NCBI RefSeq assembly: GCF_042661605.1
Contig: NZ_JBHSWJ010000002.1
Span: 1,488,001 to 1,552,000 of the forward strand
Source of the DNA: Branchiibius cervicis
GTDB lineage: Bacteria > Actinomycetota > Actinomycetes > Actinomycetales > Dermatophilaceae
Direction: 5' to 3'
DNA: 64,000 nucleotides
A program made the position numbers and the translations under genes. Below the pieces are notes generated by a model. The model did not search any database. It was not told the DNA's origin and saw only the letters and a program-made list of their open reading frames with translations. This document shows, one piece after another, positions 26,111-35,885 of this stretch; the first letter of the stretch is position 1; the number at the start of each line of letters is the position of its first letter.

Positions 26111-27550
26111 ATGCGCATCGATGAGTACTACCGGATCCTGCGTCGGCACTGGAAAGTCATCGTCGCTGCCACCCTGGCGGCCATCGCTGTGATGTTCGTC
26201 TGGGACCTGTTCCAGCCCAAGGTCTACCAGGCTTCGTCATCCGGCTTCGTGACCGCCGGCAAATCGCAGAACCTGTCCGAAGCATCGTTCGGTGACCAAC
26301 TCGCCAAGTCGCGCGCCACGTCGTACGTCGATGTCGCGCAGAGCCGGGCCGTCGCCCAACGCGTCATCGAGGATCTGGACCTGGACACCACCCCGGCCGC
26401 TCTGATCAACCAGATCAGCGTGGATCAGCCCACCGACACCGTTCTCCTACGGATTTCCGCCAACTCCAGCAGCCCCGAGCAGGCCCAGGCGATCGCCAAC
26501 GCCTGGGTGAAGGCCCTCGCGGCGCAGGTGGCGCAGCTGGAAGGGTCGGGGTCGAACTCGCTGCGCGTCGACGTCCTGGAGCCGGCCCAGCTGCCGTCCT
26601 CCCCCGTATCGCCCAACACCAAACTCGATCTGATCATCGCCGGCATCGTCGGTCTGCTCGGTGGCATCGCCCTGGCGATCCTGCGCAGTCAGATGGACGG
26701 CCGGTTGCGCGATCCGAACAAGGTCCGCGAGCAGTTCGGCGTGCCGGTCCTGGGTTCGGTGCCGCAGAACTCCCAGCTGAGCAAGTCCGAACGAGCCATC
26801 CCGATCGTGGTGGGTGAGGGGGTGCGCACCGACACCGAGGGCCTGGTGACCGCGGAAGCCTTCCTGAAAATGCGGACCAGCCTGCAGTACATGAACGTCG
26901 ACCGCACGCTGCGGGTCATCGTCGTGTCCAGCCCCAGCCCGGACGACGGTAAGTCCACGGTGGCCGCAAACATCGCCGCCTCGGTCGCGCTCTCCGGCGA
27001 GAAGACGCTGTTGGTGGACGCCGACCTGCGCCGTCCCTCGGTCGCTGCCGGGTTCGGGCTGCTGGACGGTGCCGGACTGGCGGAGGTTCTCGCGCACCGG
27101 GTCGACCTGGCCGATGTGCTCCAGGATGCTCCCGAGACGCCGAATCTGTCCGTCCTGGCCGCCGGACTCACCCCGCCCAATCCCAGCGAGATGCTCGGCT
27201 CGAAGGCGATGAAGTCGCTGCTGGAGGACCTGTCGCAGGAGTACTTCGTCGTCATCGACGCTCCCCCGCTGCTGCCGGTGACGGACGCAGCCATCCTGGG
27301 CACGCAGGTCGACGGCGTCGTGGTCGTCATCAGTGCGGGAACCACCCTCGATCACCAACTGGAGACCGCCCTTCGCAGCCTGCGCGAAGTGCACGCCGAC
27401 ATCCTCGGTGTGGTCATGAACAAACTCAGCCAGCGCGACATGCAGTCCTACTACGGCAGCGGGTACGGCACGTACTACGGCCGCGAGCTGCCCGCACCGC
27501 AGCGGCCCTCGCGGGAGGGTACGTCACGCCGCCAGCGCAGCAAGAAGTAA
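26111..27550 (+). CDS. Polysaccharide co-polymerase fused to bacterial tyrosine kinase (Wzz/BY-kinase)
   Basis: 479 aa. Residues 1-45 hold the first membrane helix of a Wzz domain; a second helix (LIIAGIVGLLGGIALAIL) ends it near residue 195. The cytosolic BY-kinase follows: Walker A SPDDGKSTVAANIA, Walker A' LLVDADLRRP, Walker B VVIDAPPLLP, and a C-terminal tyrosine cluster (MQSYYGSGYGTYYG) for autophosphorylation. Such proteins control chain length and export of surface polysaccharide. It opens the polysaccharide locus and is closed by a perfect terminator. Confidence 0.92.
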   Translation: MRIDEYYRILRRHWKVIVAATLAAIAVMFVWDLFQPKVYQASSSGFVTAGKSQNLSEASFGDQLAKSRATSYVDVAQSRAVAQRVIEDLDLDTTPAALINQISVDQPTDTVLLRISANSSSPEQAQAIANAWVKALAAQVAQLEGSGSNSLRVDVLEPAQLPSSPVSPNTKLDLIIAGIVGLLGGIALAILRSQMDGRLRDPNKVREQFGVPVLGSVPQNSQLSKSERAIPIVVGEGVRTDTEGLVTAEAFLKMRTSLQYMNVDRTLRVIVVSSPSPDDGKSTVAANIAASVALSGEKTLLVDADLRRPSVAAGFGLLDGAGLAEVLAHRVDLADVLQDAPETPNLSVLAAGLTPPNPSEMLGSKAMKSLLEDLSQEYFVVIDAPPLLPVTDAAILGTQVDGVVVVISAGTTLDHQLETALRSLREVHADILGVVMNKLSQRDMQSYYGSGYGTYYGRELPAPQRPSREGTSRRQRSKK

Positions 27551-27562
27551 TCGCGGCAGCAG

Positions 27563-27592
27563 AAGGCCCCCGGTCCGCGGACCGGGGGCCTT
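27563..27592. terminator. 30-bp perfect palindromic terminator between convergent genes
   Basis: AAGGCCCCCGGTCC is followed directly by its complement around a central CCGCGG, making a perfect 30-base palindrome with T residues on the plus-strand side. It lies between the stops of the BY-kinase gene and the convergent WecG-type gene and can stop transcription from both sides. Confidence 0.92.
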
Positions 27593-27603
27593 TGCGATAT
27601 CTG

Positions 27604-28393
27604 TCAGCCTCGCGCGGCGATGCGCAGGAACTGGGTGTTGCCGACCACGTAGCGGTGCGCGAGGCGACGCGGCTCGCTGGCCAGCCGGAAGAGCCACTCC
27701 ATGCCCGCCCGCTGGACCCACTCCGGCGCCTCCGCCTTGGTCTGCGCGACGAAGTCGAATGCGGCACCCACGCCCACGCAGAGCGCGCCGGTCGCCTGTG
27801 CCAGACGCTGGGCGGCGAAGTCCTGCTTCGGCGTGCCGAGCGCAACCCAGATGATGTGCGGATCGGTGTCGCCGATCCGGGCCTGGGCCGCAGCGACGAA
27901 GTCGTCGTCCACCGGCCCGAAGGGGGCGCCCACTGACCCGCGATCTTCGCGGCCGGGAATTCATGGGACACCTGGGCGACCAACGCGGCGAGAGTCTCCT
28001 CGGTCGTTCCGAGGAAGAAGTGGCGCACCCCTGGGTCTGACCGCGTCGCAGGGTCTCCTTGAAGAACGACGGACCGCGTACCCGGCCGGCTCCGGACACC
28101 CGCCGGCGCTTCATGATCCATTCGATCGGCGCACCGTCGGCATAGGTGGCTCCGGGGCCATTGAGGACCTGGGCGTAGTCCGGATCCTGGTCGGCGACGA
28201 CGACGGAGTACGCGTTGGCGAGTCGAACCGACCAGCCGCCGGATCGTTGTTCGTCGACGGCGTCCGTCAACAGTCGGTCGACCGCCGAGTCGAGCGTGGC
28301 GACGGTGAAGTCAACTCCTCCGACGCGGTGCTGGTCCGTACGCGGGGCGTATCCCCAAGCAAAGACTGTCTCCGGCGCGGGCGGAAGGCTCAC
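27604..28393 (-). CDS. WecG/TagA/CpsF-family glycosyltransferase (two frameshifts)
   Basis: About 263 aa when two missing bases are restored: near 28037-28042 (joining FFKETLRRG to DPGVRHFFLGTTEETL) and in the ggggg run at 27922-27926 (joining GQWAPP to FGPVDDDFV). The family is recognised by VGGVDFTVATLDSAVDRLL, ADGAPIEWIMKRR and IIWVALGTPKQDFAAQRL near the C-terminus. These GT26 enzymes add N-acetylmannosamine or a related sugar to a lipid-linked precursor. GTG 28393 is preferred but GTG 28417 is possible; neither has a clear ribosome site. Confidence 0.78.
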
Positions 28394-28417
28394 AAAGCCA
28401 GGGCTAGGGTGTAACAC

Positions 28418-28594
28418 GCGTCACATTCCAGCACTTACGAATCCGTAGGTCAATGGTTCCTTACCTTTCGGTAGCCATTAATTTTCGATTCACCGTGCTG
28501 CGCGATGTGACTTGGTTCATACAATGATGCGGATTACGCTTGCGTAGCTTCACCGGCCGGACATCCACGCGCCGGTTCCGTCCGGGAGGTATGT
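28418..28594. promoter_or_regulatory. AT-rich divergent promoter region of the polysaccharide locus
   Basis: This gap between the WecG-type gene and the GT fusion is markedly richer in A/T than the surrounding DNA (for example GTAGCCATTAATTTTCG near 28471). A TACAAT hexamer at 28520-28525 could be a -10 box for the rightward operon. No convincing -35 or palindromic operator is visible. Such AT-rich islands are typical targets of Lsr2-like silencers, but that is inference. Confidence 0.4.
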
Positions 28595-30394
28595 GTGGAC
28601 TTCGGTCTGGTGACGATTCACTTCCGCCGACCGGACGCGGTTCAGGAACTCGTGGAGCAATCCGATGGCTGGGAATGTCCGCCGGCGCGCACCATCGTGG
28701 TCGACAACAGCGCCGGCTCAGCTGGTCTGGATGCTCATGCGCTACCGGGCTGCGAGGTCGTTGCAGCCCCCGACAACCCCGGGTACGCCGCCGCGGCGAA
28801 CATCGGGATCGCCCGGCTACGTGAGCTGGGTATTCGCTACGCCCTGATCATGACCCAGGAGGCCCGCCTCGCCGCCGACGCGTCCCGCCTGCTGGGTGCA
28901 GCGCTGCTCGCCGATCCCCTGGCGGCGGTGGCGGCACCCGTCCTGGAATACGCATCCGCTCCCGGCGTCGTGTTCTCCGCCGGCGGAGAACTGACGCGTG
29001 ATGCCCAGACCCGCCACCGCGCTCAAGGACAACCCCGATCGGCCTGCAACATCGGCGCCACGCCCTACCCGGTGGACTGGGCCGACGGAGCGGTGTTGCT
29101 GTTGGATCTCGACGCCACCGCCGAAGTCGACGACTTCGACACCTCCTACTTCTTGTACGTCGAGGAGATCGACCTCCAGCTTTCCCTCCGCAACGCCGGG
29201 TACCGGGTTCTCCTGGTCCCGAACGCGATCGGGCGGCAGGAGCCGGGTCGGTACCCGGCCTACCTCCGGTTCCGCAACAGCCGCTATCTGACCCAGAAGT
29301 TCTCGGCGACGCTGCGTCCCTACCCCTGGCGCCGGATGGTCCTGCGCGACGCGTTGAAACGGGTGATCGGACGGGGCCCTCGGTGGGACCTGGCCGCCGC
29401 TCTTCAGGGAGTGGACGCCGCTCGCCGGGGCGTGATGGGCAACCCCGCGGCGGCGCCACGAAGGGTCACCATCGTGTGCGAATTCGCACCCGAACACCTC
29501 CACACCGGTCTGGCCGGGCGGCTACGTCACGTGCAGGCACGCTATCCGGACGCGCAGGTGCGTTGGGTGCACGACGGCCCGCGATCCGGTGTTTCGTTGT
29601 CGCAGCGGTTGCGCGCGGCGCGCACCTTCGACCCACCCGGCGACACGGGCGAGATCATCGTGCTCGCCCTCGGATCGCCGCCGATGATGCACCTGGCCCG
29701 CCGGGCGCACCGGCACGGCCGTCCGGTGCGGCTGGACCTGTGCGACAGTGTCCTGCTGCAGTGGCGGGCACGGCGCGCCGAGGCGAGCCCGAAACTCCTG
29801 GCGGTGGGGGCCTGGATGATCGCGCTTCAGGTCAGCTCACCTCTCCTGCCCGCGGCGTACATCAGCGACCGCGACCGCCGGGCCGATCGCGTTCTGAACC
29901 GGTTGCGCCCGGTCGAGGTGATTCCCGCGAGCGCCCCGGCCGCGCTGACCAACCTGCCCGCGTTCAGCTGGCCGGCCCGACGCGTCGTATGCAGTGGCGA
30001 CTTCAGCTCGTTCCACAACGCGGCGGGCCTGGACCTCTTGTGCGCTGCAGTGAGCACGGGTCCCATCGGCGTACCGATCGAGCTCTTCGGACCGTCGGCT
30101 CCGGCGCGGAAGCTGCCCAAGCAGGTCGTCTACCGCGGGTGGGCAGCTACCACCGACCAACTGCTGGCAGGTGACTGCGTGGCCTTCATCTCCAACCGGG
30201 CAGGCAGCGGCGTGCCGAACAAGCTGTGCGAGGCCATCGCGGCGGGGCGTCCGGTGATCGTCCACGAGGAGTTGCGCGATGTGGTGCACCAGTTGGCACC
30301 GGACGGGACCGCCGTCACCTTCTGGTACGACGACCTCGCTTCGTTGTGTGCCGCGCTCGCAGCGGTCACCGACCGTACGGCGGTGGCGGCATGA
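28595..30394 (+). CDS. Two-domain glycosyltransferase: GT2 followed by GT-B (GT4-like)
   Basis: 599 aa. The first half (residues about 1-285) is a GT2 domain: VTIHFRRPDAVQELV, TIVVDNSAGSAG, PDNPGYAAAANIGIARL and DGAVLLLDLDA, similar to rhamnosyl-type transferases. From about residue 290 (TIVCEFAPEHLHTGLAGRL) begins a GT-B fold whose C-terminus has VVCSGDFSSFHNAAG, VYRGWAATTDQL and SGVPNKLCEAIAAGRPVIVHEE. Two sugars may be added in sequence by one polypeptide. GTG start follows GGGAGG at 28584-28589. The stop overlaps the polymerase gene ATG (ATGA). Confidence 0.8.
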   Translation: MDFGLVTIHFRRPDAVQELVEQSDGWECPPARTIVVDNSAGSAGLDAHALPGCEVVAAPDNPGYAAAANIGIARLRELGIRYALIMTQEARLAADASRLLGAALLADPLAAVAAPVLEYASAPGVVFSAGGELTRDAQTRHRAQGQPRSACNIGATPYPVDWADGAVLLLDLDATAEVDDFDTSYFLYVEEIDLQLSLRNAGYRVLLVPNAIGRQEPGRYPAYLRFRNSRYLTQKFSATLRPYPWRRMVLRDALKRVIGRGPRWDLAAALQGVDAARRGVMGNPAAAPRRVTIVCEFAPEHLHTGLAGRLRHVQARYPDAQVRWVHDGPRSGVSLSQRLRAARTFDPPGDTGEIIVLALGSPPMMHLARRAHRHGRPVRLDLCDSVLLQWRARRAEASPKLLAVGAWMIALQVSSPLLPAAYISDRDRRADRVLNRLRPVEVIPASAPAALTNLPAFSWPARRVVCSGDFSSFHNAAGLDLLCAAVSTGPIGVPIELFGPSAPARKLPKQVVYRGWAATTDQLLAGDCVAFISNRAGSGVPNKLCEAIAAGRPVIVHEELRDVVHQLAPDGTAVTFWYDDLASLCAALAAVTDRTAVAA

Positions 30395-31770
30395 GCATCG
30401 CCACCGGGCTGGCGGGGCGAACGCGCTCGAGCACGGCGAATGCACCGGACCCGAGCGGCGCCGAACGGCTCACCTGGACGATGCGCGTCGTCATTCCGGC
30501 CCTGGTCATCTGCGTCTACTACCTCGACGTCCTGCGGATCGCGGGACTACCTCCCCGGTTGGTGATCACTGCGCTGCTGATCACGATCCTGATCACCGGA
30601 GTGGGCCCGCACGGGCCGATGGTGACGGTTCCGGGCGTCGGCTATCTGATCGCGCTGGTGCTGGTGGCCTGCGGGTATGCCCTCAGCTCACTGGTATCCG
30701 GTAGTCCCGTTGCGTCCGCGAACAGCCAGCGCTTCCTCGTGACGTTTCCGATCGCCATCGCGGCGGGCTGGGTTCTGGCGTGTTCCCGCGCCGGTCTGGC
30801 CTACCTGGCGCGCACCATCGCGGCGGTCGGCACCCTCACGGCGGTGCCCGCGATCGTCGAGTTCGTCAGCGGCCGGTCGTTGCTGGGGCGCGATGCCGAG
30901 TTCGAGACGTACGTTCGCGGTGATGCAGCCCGGGCTGTCGTCGGCGCCGAGCACCCGCTGATCCTCGGGGTGTTGTTCTGCGTAGCCGTGCCCTTCGCGT
31001 ACCGGGGGATCCGACGCTGGTGGCTTCGCTGGGCCTGCGTCGTCCTGCTCGTGGCCGGGGTCTACGTCACCGGTAGCCGGGGGCCGCTGGGGGTGAGCAT
31101 CGGGGTGTTGCTGGTGCTGGCCGTGCCCGGCTTCGCGCGGTTCATCGCCCGCCACTTCGGGACGCTGATCTTCGTGGTGATGGTGGGGCTGGGCGTGTTG
31201 TGGTACTTCGCCAGCCGGGTGTGGCAGCCGGTCACGACCAGCACCGACACCCTGGCCAACAGCATGGAATACCGCGCTGCCATCTATTCGTTGCTGCCGC
31301 GGATCCTGCTGTCCCAGCCGTTCGGCTACGGACTGGGCGACCTGCCGCAGAACACCTGGTTGATCCGCTCCCCCAACCAGATCCAGGACCTCACGATGAC
31401 CGTCGACTCCCAGTGGGTCCTCTCGGCGATGCGCCTGGGTTGGATCGGAGTGTTGGCCGTCTTCCTGCTGGCTGCCATCGCCGTGCTGGCCTTGCGCCGG
31501 CGACTGGATTACGGCGTCGCACTGTTCGTGTTCACCGGGTGCGGCACGTTCGTAGCGCTGGACGCCTGGGACGGTGCCGGCAGCCTGTGGATGCTCCTCA
31601 CGGGGGTGTGCGTGCGTCTGCTGTCCTACGCGCCGCACACGCTCGAGGCACGGTTCACGGGCGAACCGGATGAGAATGCCCGGGCTGCGCACCCGCCACC
31701 CGCGCTGACCATAGGATCGGGCGGACCCGATCGACCCACCCGCCGCCGACCCCGCGCCCAAGAGAACTGA
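30391..31770 (+). CDS. O-antigen polymerase/ligase-like membrane protein (Wzy/WaaL family)
   Basis: 459 aa with ten to twelve predicted helices. The periplasmic region after VTGSRGPLGVSIGVLL, with an Arg following the helix, and the loop around PFGYGLGDLPQNTWL are features of the PF04932 O-antigen ligase/polymerase family. It likely polymerises or transfers lipid-linked repeat units outside the membrane. ATG 30391 overlaps the stop of the glycosyltransferase gene. The C-terminal tail is hydrophilic and Pro-rich. Confidence 0.72.
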   Translation: MSIATGLAGRTRSSTANAPDPSGAERLTWTMRVVIPALVICVYYLDVLRIAGLPPRLVITALLITILITGVGPHGPMVTVPGVGYLIALVLVACGYALSSLVSGSPVASANSQRFLVTFPIAIAAGWVLACSRAGLAYLARTIAAVGTLTAVPAIVEFVSGRSLLGRDAEFETYVRGDAARAVVGAEHPLILGVLFCVAVPFAYRGIRRWWLRWACVVLLVAGVYVTGSRGPLGVSIGVLLVLAVPGFARFIARHFGTLIFVVMVGLGVLWYFASRVWQPVTTSTDTLANSMEYRAAIYSLLPRILLSQPFGYGLGDLPQNTWLIRSPNQIQDLTMTVDSQWVLSAMRLGWIGVLAVFLLAAIAVLALRRRLDYGVALFVFTGCGTFVALDAWDGAGSLWMLLTGVCVRLLSYAPHTLEARFTGEPDENARAAHPPPALTIGSGGPDRPTRRRPRAQEN

Positions 31771-31783
31771 GACGACCACCCCG

Positions 31784-32815
31784 ATGGCTCCCAAACGCGC
31801 TCTGATCACCGGAATCACCGGTCAGGACGGTTCCTACCTGGCGGAACTGTTGTTGACGAAAGGGTATGAGGTTCACGGGCTGATCCGGCGTGCCTCGACC
31901 TTCAACACCCAACGCATCGACCATCTGTACCAGGACCCGCACGACCCCGATGCCCGGTTGTTCCTGCACTACGCCGACCTGGGTGACGGTGCGCGGCTGG
32001 TCACGCTGCTCAGCGAGATCCGGCCTGACGAGGTCTACAACCTGGCCGCCCAATCGCATGTGCGCGTGTCGTTCGACGAGCCGGAGCACACGGCCGACGT
32101 CACCGGAACCGGTGCGGTCCGGCTCCTGGAAGCCGTCCGGTTGGCCGGGATCAGCACGCGCTTCTACCAGGCCTCCTCTTCGGAGTTGTACGGCGCCACT
32201 CCCCCGCCGCAGGATGAAACCTCCCCGTTCTACCCGCGCTCGCCGTACGCCGCAGCCAAGCTGTACAGCTACTGGATCACGAAGAACTACCGCGAGGCCT
32301 ACGACCTGTTCGCCGTCAACGGGATCCTGTTCAACCACGAGTCGCCCCGCCGCGGCGAGACCTTCGTGACGCGCAAGATCACCCGCGCCGTCGCCGCCAT
32401 CAAAGCGGGCCAACAACAGGAACTCTTCATGGGCAATCTGGATTCGGTCCGCGACTGGGGCTACGCCCCGGAGTACGTGGAGGGTATGTGGCGGATGCTG
32501 CAGACCGATACTCCGGATGACTACGTCCTGGCCACCGGTGTGGGGATCACCGTGCGCGACTTCCTGAAGACCGCGTTCGAGCATGCCGGACTGAACTGGG
32601 CCGATCACGTGCGATTCGACGAGCGGTACCTGCGACCGACCGAGGTCGACGCCCTGGTCGGCAACCCCAAGCGGGCCGAACAGGATCTGGGTTGGAAGGC
32701 GTCCGTGGACGGCTACGCCCTGGCCCGGCTGATGGTGGACGCGGACATCGCGGCGCTGAAATGTGCCGGCACTCCGTGGGTCGACCGCGTCGAGCTACCA
32801 AGCTGGGTCGCGTGA
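31784..32815 (+). CDS. gmd: GDP-mannose 4,6-dehydratase
   Basis: 343 aa extended SDR. NADP site ITGITGQDGSYLAELL at residues 8-23, RRASTFNTQRIDHLY, substrate site SSSELYG, catalytic SPYAAAKLYSYW (YxxxK) and FNHESPRRGETFVTRKI are all diagnostic. It converts GDP-D-mannose to GDP-4-keto-6-deoxymannose. The following gene (GTGA overlap) completes GDP-L-fucose synthesis, so the surface polymer probably contains fucose or a derivative. Confidence 0.96.
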   Translation: MAPKRALITGITGQDGSYLAELLLTKGYEVHGLIRRASTFNTQRIDHLYQDPHDPDARLFLHYADLGDGARLVTLLSEIRPDEVYNLAAQSHVRVSFDEPEHTADVTGTGAVRLLEAVRLAGISTRFYQASSSELYGATPPPQDETSPFYPRSPYAAAKLYSYWITKNYREAYDLFAVNGILFNHESPRRGETFVTRKITRAVAAIKAGQQQELFMGNLDSVRDWGYAPEYVEGMWRMLQTDTPDDYVLATGVGITVRDFLKTAFEHAGLNWADHVRFDERYLRPTEVDALVGNPKRAEQDLGWKASVDGYALARLMVDADIAALKCAGTPWVDRVELPSWVA

Positions 32816-33777
32816 CTGGTTTCGCACCGGGACCGCTGGACCGCTCCCGCCGGTTCTACGTCGCCGGCCACCGCGGTCTGGTGGGCTCGGCAATCGTCCG
32901 TCGTTTGCAGCGGGCCGGATTCACCGACATCATCGGTGCCTCGTCCGGCGAGCTGGATCTGCGTGATCGCGACGCGGTCTTCCGGTACCTCGAGGCCCAC
33001 CGGCCGGCGTACCTCGCCCTGGCTGCGGCGAAAGTCGGCGGCATCATGGCCAACAACACCTATCCGGTCGACTTCCTGTCGGAGAACCTGCAGATCCAGG
33101 TCAACGTCCTGGATGCCGCGCGCACCTACGGTGTCGAACGGCTGATCTTCCTGGGATCGTCCTGTATCTACCCCAAACTGGCGCCGCAGCCGATCCGGGA
33201 GGAGTCGCTGCTGACCGGACATCTGGAGCCTACGAACGACGCGTACGCGATCGCGAAGATCGCCGGCATCCTGCACGTACAGGCGGTGCGCCGCCAGGAC
33301 GGCCTGCCCTGGATCAGTGCCATGCCAACCAACCTCTACGGACCTGGAGACAACTTCTCCCCCACCGGGTCGCACGTGCTGCCCGCCCTGATCCGCCGCT
33401 ACCACGAAGCAGTGCAGGCCGGTGCAGGGTCGGTGACGAACTGGGGCACGGGAACCCCTCGACGCGAGTTCCTGCACGTCGATGACCTCGCCGACGCGGT
33501 GCTCTTCCTGCTGGAGAACTACGACGGGCCGACGCAGGTCAACGTCGGCGTCGGGCGCGATGAGTCGATCGCGGGAATCGCTGAACGAGTCGCCCACGTC
33601 ACCGGGTTCACCGGCGAAACCCATTGGGACAGCAGCAAACCCGACGGCACACCCCAGAAGGTGCTGGACGTCGGTTTCCTGGAGTCGATGGGCTGGAAGT
33701 CACAGATCGACCTGGCCAGCGGCCTGGCATCGACGTACGACTGGTTCCTGGACCACCAGACCACCCTGCGGCGGTGA
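32812..33777 (+). CDS. fcl: GDP-L-fucose synthase
   Basis: 321 aa SDR epimerase/reductase. VAGHRGLVGSAIVRRL is the NADP site; AAKVGGIMANNTYPVDFL, LGSSCIYPKLAPQPIREESLL and the YAIAKIAG (YxxxK) catalytic motif identify GMER/WcaG. It epimerises C3 and C5 and reduces C4 of the Gmd product to give GDP-L-fucose. The GTG start at 32812 overlaps the gmd stop, and its own stop overlaps the next GTG. Confidence 0.95.
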   Translation: MTGFAPGPLDRSRRFYVAGHRGLVGSAIVRRLQRAGFTDIIGASSGELDLRDRDAVFRYLEAHRPAYLALAAAKVGGIMANNTYPVDFLSENLQIQVNVLDAARTYGVERLIFLGSSCIYPKLAPQPIREESLLTGHLEPTNDAYAIAKIAGILHVQAVRRQDGLPWISAMPTNLYGPGDNFSPTGSHVLPALIRRYHEAVQAGAGSVTNWGTGTPRREFLHVDDLADAVLFLLENYDGPTQVNVGVGRDESIAGIAERVAHVTGFTGETHWDSSKPDGTPQKVLDVGFLESMGWKSQIDLASGLASTYDWFLDHQTTLRR

Positions 33778-35134
33778 GCGTCTCCACTGCGCAGCAGCGC
33801 CAGCTCCAGCGGCGCTGGTACTGGAACGATCTAGGGGTGACCGGCTACCTCACGGTCACGATCACCGTCCTGCTCGGGCCCTACCTCACGACGGTCGCGA
33901 ACGCCGCTGCCTGCCCCGATCAGCCGACGGACCAGACCTGTCGTACCGACCTGCACGTGCTGGGGATCCCGATCGCGCCCGGCTCGGTGGTTCCCTACAC
34001 CCTGACCGCCGGCACGATCGTCGCCGCGGTCTTGCTCATCCTCGGTGGTGCGGTGGCAGACCGAGCGCGCCGCCCGGCCCGGGTCCTCGCATTCTTCGCG
34101 AGTGTCGGGTCGCTGGCCGCGATGGGGTTGTCGCTCGTGGCGGGCACCCGCTGGGGGCTCGGCGTCGTTCTTGCCATGATCTCGACGATCTGTATCGCCC
34201 TGAGCACCAGTGTCTACAACGCGATCATGGTGCGGATCACTCCTGCCCAGGACCGGGACCGGGTCTCCAGCGTCGGGTGGTCCTTCGGCTACATCGGCGG
34301 CGCGGTGCTGCTGGTGGTCGCCCTGGTCCTGCTCGGCGTGCACGGTGCGATCGGCTGGAGCACCACGGACGTCGTACGTCTCATCTTCCTGATCTCCGGT
34401 CTGTGGTGGGCCGCCTTCGCGTGGTACTCCGCAATCGGACTGGACGGTGTCCGCGGCGAGGCGCCCGCCGGATCGTTCGGCGAGAGCCTGCGGGCCGGTG
34501 CCAGCCAACTGCGCGCGACGTTCGGGGAGATCCGCAGCTACCCGCAGACCTTCCGCTTCCTGGTGGCGTTCCTGCTCTACAACGACGGCATCCAGACGGT
34601 GATCAGCTCCGCGAGCCTCTACGGCAATCGTCAGCTCGGCTTCAGCGACAACCAGTTGGTGATCACGATCCTGTGGGTGCAGATCGTGGCCTTCGCGGGT
34701 GCACTGACGTTCGCCCGGTTGGCGGCCCGGTTCGGCTCACAACGCAGCATCCTCTACAGCCTCGTGGCGTGGACTGCGGTCGTCACGATTGCGTTCTTCC
34801 TGCCGCGGGGGCCTTCGTGCTGTGGCTGCTGCTGGCGACGGGTATCGGCCTGGTCCTGGGCGGCAGCCAGTCCCTGAGCCGGTCCTTGTTCAGTCACCTG
34901 ATCCCGCGTGGAGAGGAAACCAAATACTTCAGCTTCTACCAAGCCATGGAACGCGGAACGAGCTGGTTCGGGACCCTGCTGTTCGGCCTCATCTTCCAAT
35001 GGGTGCACGATTACCGCTGGTCAATCCTGGCGCTGATCATTTTCTTCGCCGCGGGGGCCATGATCCTGCGGACTGTCGACGTGCGCTCCGGCATCGCCGC
35101 GGTCGGCAATGAGGTTCCCGTCACACTGAGGTGA
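33774..35134 (+). CDS. UMF1/Atg22-like MFS transporter (frameshift near 34803)
   Basis: About 453 aa with twelve helices once one C is restored near 34803, joining TIAFFLP to AGAFVLWLLL. The N-terminus (RRWYWNDLGVTGYLTVTITVLLGPYL) and STSVYNAIMVRITPAQDRDRVSSVGWSFGYIGGAVLL are typical of the UMF1 group, related to yeast Atg22. Its cargo is unknown. The GTG start overlaps the fcl stop (GTGA), so it is a true member of the polysaccharide operon, where no Wzx flippase is seen. It converges on fxsA with a nine-base gap. Confidence 0.8.
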
Positions 35135-35143
35135 CGCGCCTCC

Positions 35144-35680
35144 TCACTCCTTGACGATCTCGCCCTCGATGATGGGCAGTCCGTTGCGTGATTCCTCGCC
35201 CGCTGGCCCGCTCTGGCCGGGAACCGTCGGCTGTCGGGCCGCGGCGACGGCGGATACCGCCCGGGTCGCGACGACCGTCGTCAGCAGGCGCCCCACGGTG
35301 CGTCGTACCCAGGGGATGAGCAGCAGGGCACCGATCACGGCACTGAGGAAGCCCGGGACGGTCATCAGCACGCTCGCGCCGATACCCACCGCCGACCCGC
35401 CCACGCTGGCAGGGTCCACGGGGGTCAGCACGGTCTCCGCGCCGTACTGCGAGCGCGTACCACCTTGCCGCCAGGTGCGCAGCGCACGCGCGAACTGGTG
35501 CCTGGTCACGCTGATTCCCACGAAGCTGAGAGCCAGCAGCACCAGAAGTGCCGGTCCCCACCCGATGAGCTGGGCCACGCCGTACAGCACGGCCAGTTCG
35601 ATCACCAACCACAAGACGACTCCGATGGCCAGCCATCGTGGTCGACGGCGCGGTGGGCCGGCGGGCGGTGCGGTGTTCAT
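35144..35680 (-). CDS. fxsA: FxsA-family membrane protein
   Basis: 178 aa. Two N-terminal helices (WLAIGVVLWLVIELAVLYGVAQLIGW region), SFVGISVTRHQFARALRTW, then GFLSAVIGALLLIPWVRRTVGRLL, give the FxsA pattern of short cytoplasmic membrane proteins. In E. coli FxsA relieves F-plasmid exclusion of phage T7; the role elsewhere is unknown. ATG 35680 is chosen over an in-frame GTG at 35701. Confidence 0.82.
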   Translation of the reverse strand: MNTAPPAGPPRRRPRWLAIGVVLWLVIELAVLYGVAQLIGWGPALLVLLALSFVGISVTRHQFARALRTWRQGGTRSQYGAETVLTPVDPASVGGSAVGIGASVLMTVPGFLSAVIGALLLIPWVRRTVGRLLTTVVATRAVSAVAAARQPTVPGQSGPAGEESRNGLPIIEGEIVKE

Positions 35681-35885
35681 ACTCTGCAGAACGAACGACA
35701 CGGTCCGCGGATTCCACCTGTCGCCGCACCCACAGGAAAATCACAGGACCGCGATGGAACACCCCAGCCCGGTGAGGCGTTACACCCATTGACAGCACGG
35801 AGCGCCGGACCGGCCTCCCGCCTGGCTGCCAGATCCCCATCGCGGTGAGCAGCCTTGTGATCAGAACGAGTCGGAAGGAACCGAC

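Noticed and set aside
34789..35112. Separate small gene at the 3' end of the UMF1 gene
   Set aside because: This frame is a by-product of the frameshift near 34803; the correct C-terminus lies in another frame with clear membrane helices.
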